This document shows positions 60,941 through 64,000 of a stretch of 64,000 nt of DNA, one piece after another (the first letter of the stretch is position 1; the number at the start of each line of letters is the position of its first letter). This stretch comes from Triglochin maritima (taxonomy: Eukaryota > Streptophyta > Magnoliopsida > Alismatales > Juncaginaceae). The translations under genes were made by a program, and so were the position numbers. The DNA lies in contig OY821793.1 in the NCBI GenBank assembly GCA_963682175.1, forward strand, positions 30,518,391 through 30,582,390, in the 5' to 3' direction. Below the pieces are notes generated by a model, which was not told where the DNA came from, did not search any database, and saw only the letters and a list, made by a program, of their open reading frames with translations.

Positions 60941-61311
60941 TGCACCTCACAACGTGAATCAAGTCAGAAACTTAATTACAGGATGTTATGTTGCCTACTG
61001 TCACACGCACCTACCATGTACCATCCTACCGTCCCAGCAATCGAGAGATTTTCCTGTGTATAAATTACGAGTCCTTATACACGGACGCGGGCGTCACGGA
61101 CGCGCCTTACGTGGACGTGTTGAGTCAGCGTCCAGTCAGCAAAATTTCTCTTCACGTGCTTTGGTCTTCTTAAAAACGCCGGTTCTTTAGGTTGAACGAT
61201 TCTTTTCCCAATACACAGATAGTGCAGACCCTAGGACAGCGTGCAGACCCTTTATTCGTGCAGAGTCCAGACTTATCATAATAAAATATTGTTTTTAACT
61301 TTTAGGTTGGA

Positions 61312-61992
61312 TCAACTTAATCCAAACAGACACACAACATATTCCGAACAGACAGTCTTCTTATTCCGAACAGACGCACCACTTAATCCGAACAGACAGA
61401 CTTCTTATTCCGAACAGACACACAACTTAATCCGAACAGACACACAACATATTCCAAACAGACACACAACATATTCCGAATAGACACACAACTTAATCCG
61501 AACAGACACACAACTTAATCCGAACAGACACATAACTTAATCCGAACAGACACACAACATATTCCGAACAGACAGACTACTTATTCCGAACATACATACT
61601 TCTTATTCCGAACAGAAAGACTTCTTATTCCGAACAGACAGACTTCTTATTCCGAACAGACACACAACATATTCCGAACAGACAAACAACATATTCCGAA
61701 CAGACAGACTTCTTATTCCGAACAGACGCACAACTTAATCCGAACAGACACACAACATATTCCGAACAGACAGACTTCTTATTCCGAACAGACGCACAAC
61801 TTAATCCAAACAGACAGACTTCTTATTCCGAACAGAAAGACTTCTTATTCCGAACAGACATACTTCTTATTCCGAACAAACACACAACATATTCCGAACA
61901 GACAGACTTCTTATTCCGAACAGACGCACAACTTAATCCGAACAGACACACAACATATTCCGAACATATAGACTTCTTATTCCGAACTGACA
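61312..61992 (+). repeat. 22-bp minisatellite of B2
   Basis: About 31 copies of the same unit as in B1 (CTTATTCCGAACAGACAGA). A diverged inverted stretch with TTTGTCCAGTTTATGT-like copies lies at 62100-62245. Confidence 0.9.
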
Positions 61993-62509
61993 TACAACTG
62001 TTATACATGAAGAAAATGAAGAAGAATGTGATCATTCCTACATTTTTAAGGATGACTTTGGTCTTGTTTGTTGTATATGTGGAATTACACGCAAAAGCAT
62101 AGAAAGTGTGTCCAGAAACGGAACAGAAAGTTTGTATTATTTATGTAGAAAGATTGTCTTGTTTATGTAGAAAACTTGTCTTGTTTATGTAAAAAGTTTG
62201 TCCAGTTTATGTAAAATGTTTGTCCAGATTATGTTGAAAATTTGTGCAGAAATGGAACAGAAAGTATTCCGAACATACACACCACTTAATCCGAACAGAC
62301 AGACTTCTTATTCCGAACAGACACACAACATATTCCGAACAGACTGACTTCTTATTCCGAACAGACATACAACTGCTGTACATGAAGAAAATGAAGAAGA
62401 ATGTGATCATTCCTACATTCTTAAGGATGACTTTGGTCTTGTTTGTTGTATATGTGGAATTATACGCAAAAGCATAGAACTTTCTGATTGAACTTTTAAC
62501 AGTAGAACA

Positions 62510-62746
62510 TCACGCCAAAATCCTCGGAAGCTTTGACACCATTGCATCTCGTTCCAGCACATTAACACCTGACCCAGAGATAACAAACAAACGGGTGTGA
62601 TGCCTTTTCTTAACACAAAAACCACAAGAATCGGCATAAGCAACGTAAAATGTTTGGGCTTCTTCGAAAGAGGGGAAAAACATCCCCTCCTTAGGAACGT
62701 TAGTCGGCTGCTCCACTTGGAAAGACACATGAACGATTTCCATCAA
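62510..62746 (-). pseudogene. FAR1-type transposase N-terminal fragment in B2
   Basis: A 78-codon frame nearly identical to the one in B1 (FPSFEEAQTFYVAYADSCGF), with a few substitutions such as His for Asn in KKRHHTRLF. It is the only protein-like remnant in the element. Confidence 0.75.
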
Positions 62747-63039
62747 AGCACAGAGGTAGGACCACAGAAGAGAAAGGAAGAAAAAGGAAGACGCATGTTG
62801 AGATTTATAACAAGTCTCCTGTGCTGTGTAGGAGAGCCAAAATGTTCATGGAAAAAGAGTGATTTGAGACGCATTAATGAGGGATGGAGGGATGTAGACA
62901 TTTGTACGAAACGAGAAATAAAATAAAAAATAAACTTTTTCTGTGGAGACTACCAACTCAAACGCGTCTGCTGACTGGGCTGACCACATAAGCGCGCGTC
63001 CCGAACGCTAGCGTCCACTAATCGTTTTCCATAAATTAC

Positions 63040-63330
63040 TCTTGTAAGCTTGCCTAACCAAGGCAGCGTCCACCCCATAATTCGTGAGCTCAAGAACAAA
63101 AATTATATCGCACAATGACCCGGTAGCAAAAGCCACCAGAAAATCTATATAAATAAAACTTCCAAGCTCTGCCTAGGGCAGTGTCTACAGTCTACCTAGA
63201 GTCGTGACATTAAGAACAAAACTAAGAGAAAAAGGCGACCGTAGATGACTAAACAAGACGGGTAGGGGATCTCTAATGATTACAAGATGCTCTTGAAGGT
63301 GCAGCTACCAGTATCTATAATTCTGTAAGA
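63040..63330 (-). other. Likely 3' UTR of the proline-rich gene
   Basis: Unique sequence between the target duplication of B2 and the stop codon of the gene on the minus strand. No other feature seen. Confidence 0.4.
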
Positions 63331-64000
63331 TCAAATTATGTTGAGTTGCTGCTTCAAGCTACCTTCTAAGCCATCTTGCAGATGCTGCTCAGCACTAACT
63401 GCCAGCAAAGGAGCATCATTTACAGAACTGGGCTTAGACACGGTTACAGCAGCAGGTGGTGCCAATTGCTCTGGAGTCTTCTCTGCTGACGATTCTGCAG
63501 GAGCATCAGATATTGTTGGTCTAGGATGAGGGGGTGAGACGGTCATCGTCTTCTTCTTGTATTCTTCCTTTGTTACAGAAGCTTGAATTGGGGTTGTTAT
63601 GGATGTAGCAGGACGAGGAGCAGCAGTGCAGACAGGCACAGCCTGTCTAATCTGAACTGGCTGAGCGATACACACTGGTGTGGAAGGGACCGGTTGGAAT
63701 TGGCGACGTGGAGGCGCCGAGAATACCGGGACAGCAGTTCTCATGCTAACTGGAGGTGCAAGGTCATGATAAGGTGATCGAATCCTGGCACTGTACTGGC
63801 CCAGGGGAACGTAAGGAGTTGCCCCTGCTGCTGGGAATTTGCGTGGTGCTGGCAATCCAGTGCGGTTCTCAGGGCATTGTGGGGACATATCATGAAGATG
63901 AGATGGTGGTGGCCTGGCCTTGGGAGCCGACAATGGACGGATCAAAGGGAGGATCTTGGATCCAGTGATGGTTGAGGAGTGGACGGCTGAGGGTCTCTTG
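63331..64000 (-). CDS. C-terminal end of a proline-rich protein, possibly ALKBH9/10-like (continues past the right edge)
   Basis: An open frame enters from the right edge and ends at the TCA complement (stop) at 63331-63333. The roughly 220 visible residues are rich in Pro, Ala, Ser and Val (ILPLIRPLSAPKARPPPSHL, RRQFQPVPSTPV, QIRQAVPVCTAAPRP) with no catalytic domain. The style resembles the disordered tail of plant ALKBH9/10 RNA demethylases and related hydroxyproline-rich annotated proteins, but this is weak evidence. The true start lies outside the window. MULE B2 ends 300 bases beyond the stop codon, next to the 3' UTR. Confidence 0.6.
   Translation of the reverse strand, partial: KRPSAVHSSTITGSKILPLIRPLSAPKARPPPSHLHDMSPQCPENRTGLPAPRKFPAAGATPYVPLGQYSARIRSPYHDLAPPVSMRTAVPVFSAPPRRQFQPVPSTPVCIAQPVQIRQAVPVCTAAPRPATSITTPIQASVTKEEYKKKTMTVSPPHPRPTISDAPAESSAEKTPEQLAPPAAVTVSKPSSVNDAPLLAVSAEQHLQDGLEGSLKQQLNII

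Larger units (their letters stand above)
61069..63030 (-). mobile_element. Non-autonomous MULE B2
   Basis: Same ends as B1 (GAGTCCTTATACACGGACG left; GGAAAACGATTAGTGGACGC inward from the right) and a perfect 9-bp target duplication ATAAATTAC (61060-61068 and 63031-63039). It contains the 22-bp minisatellite (about 61312-61992) and the FAR1 fragment. It is longer than B1 mainly because a segment of about 95 bases (62005-62102) recurs at 62380-62477. High identity to B1 suggests recent movement. Confidence 0.92.

Overview
This window comes from a plant nuclear genome, almost certainly a flowering plant and probably a eudicot. The evidence is spliced plant gene families (SMC1, a Tas-type chloroplast aldo-keto reductase, NAA10, an XBAT35-type ankyrin-RING ligase, NAC, arabinose-5-phosphate isomerase, GRIM-19/NDUFA13, CASPL5). 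The AT-rich intergenic DNA is full of LTR, TRIM, Mutator-like (MULE), hAT, MITE and LINE sequence. The ULP1/DUF1985-like transposon gene resembles asterid elements I remember, but that is only a hint. All coordinates and splice sites were read by eye.

Layout. 1-2.3 kb: 5' part of SMC1 (-), head-to-head with an aldo-keto reductase (+, 2.5-9.1 kb). Intron 5 of the reductase holds a solo-LTR-like insertion (3996-7805), inside which sits a rearranged TRIM retrotransposon array (4464-6133). Both insertions have perfect 5-bp target duplications. 11.6-15.4 kb: NAA10 (-) head-to-head with an XBAT35-like ligase (+). 16.6-17.1 kb: 3' end of an STK19 gene, apparently truncated. 18.0-19.8 kb: an LTR-like repeat with an extraordinary density of GGTCGACCG. 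22.4-23.5 kb: a MULE fragment made mostly of 22-bp repeats, whose terminal inverted repeat cuts into the last exon of a broken NAC gene (-). 25.5-27.0 kb: non-autonomous MULE B1. 27.2-28.0 kb: LINE relic. 28.1-29.2 kb: intact arabinose-5-phosphate isomerase (-). About 29.3-37.7 kb: a decayed autonomous-type MULE (G) with a FAR1-type transposase (+) and a convergent ULP1-like peptidase gene (-). 38.5-40.2 kb: GRIM-19 (-). 41.3-46.2 kb: MULE D. 46.5-52.8 kb: CASPL5 (+), with a hAT transposon and nested MITE in intron 2. 53.4-60.0 kb: complete MULE E. 61.1-63.0 kb: non-autonomous MULE B2. 63.3-64.0 kb: 3' end of a proline-rich, possibly ALKBH9/10-like gene (-).

Main themes. (1) Two MULE lineages each pair a transposase with a protease of the ubiquitin/SUMO type. 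D and E carry an OTU domain fused to the transposase and a convergent plant mobile domain (PMD) gene; the PMD gene of E is fully intact at 651 codons although its transposase has several stops. G carries a ULP1-like peptidase. (2) B1, B2, the 22-23 kb element and G share end sequences and a related 21-22-bp minisatellite. (3) D, E and a nested fragment F carry palindromic GACGCC arrays in the first introns of their convergent genes, close to the element ends. (4) Host genes are otherwise conventional, with two short divergent promoters bearing telo-boxes and two apparent GC-AG introns.
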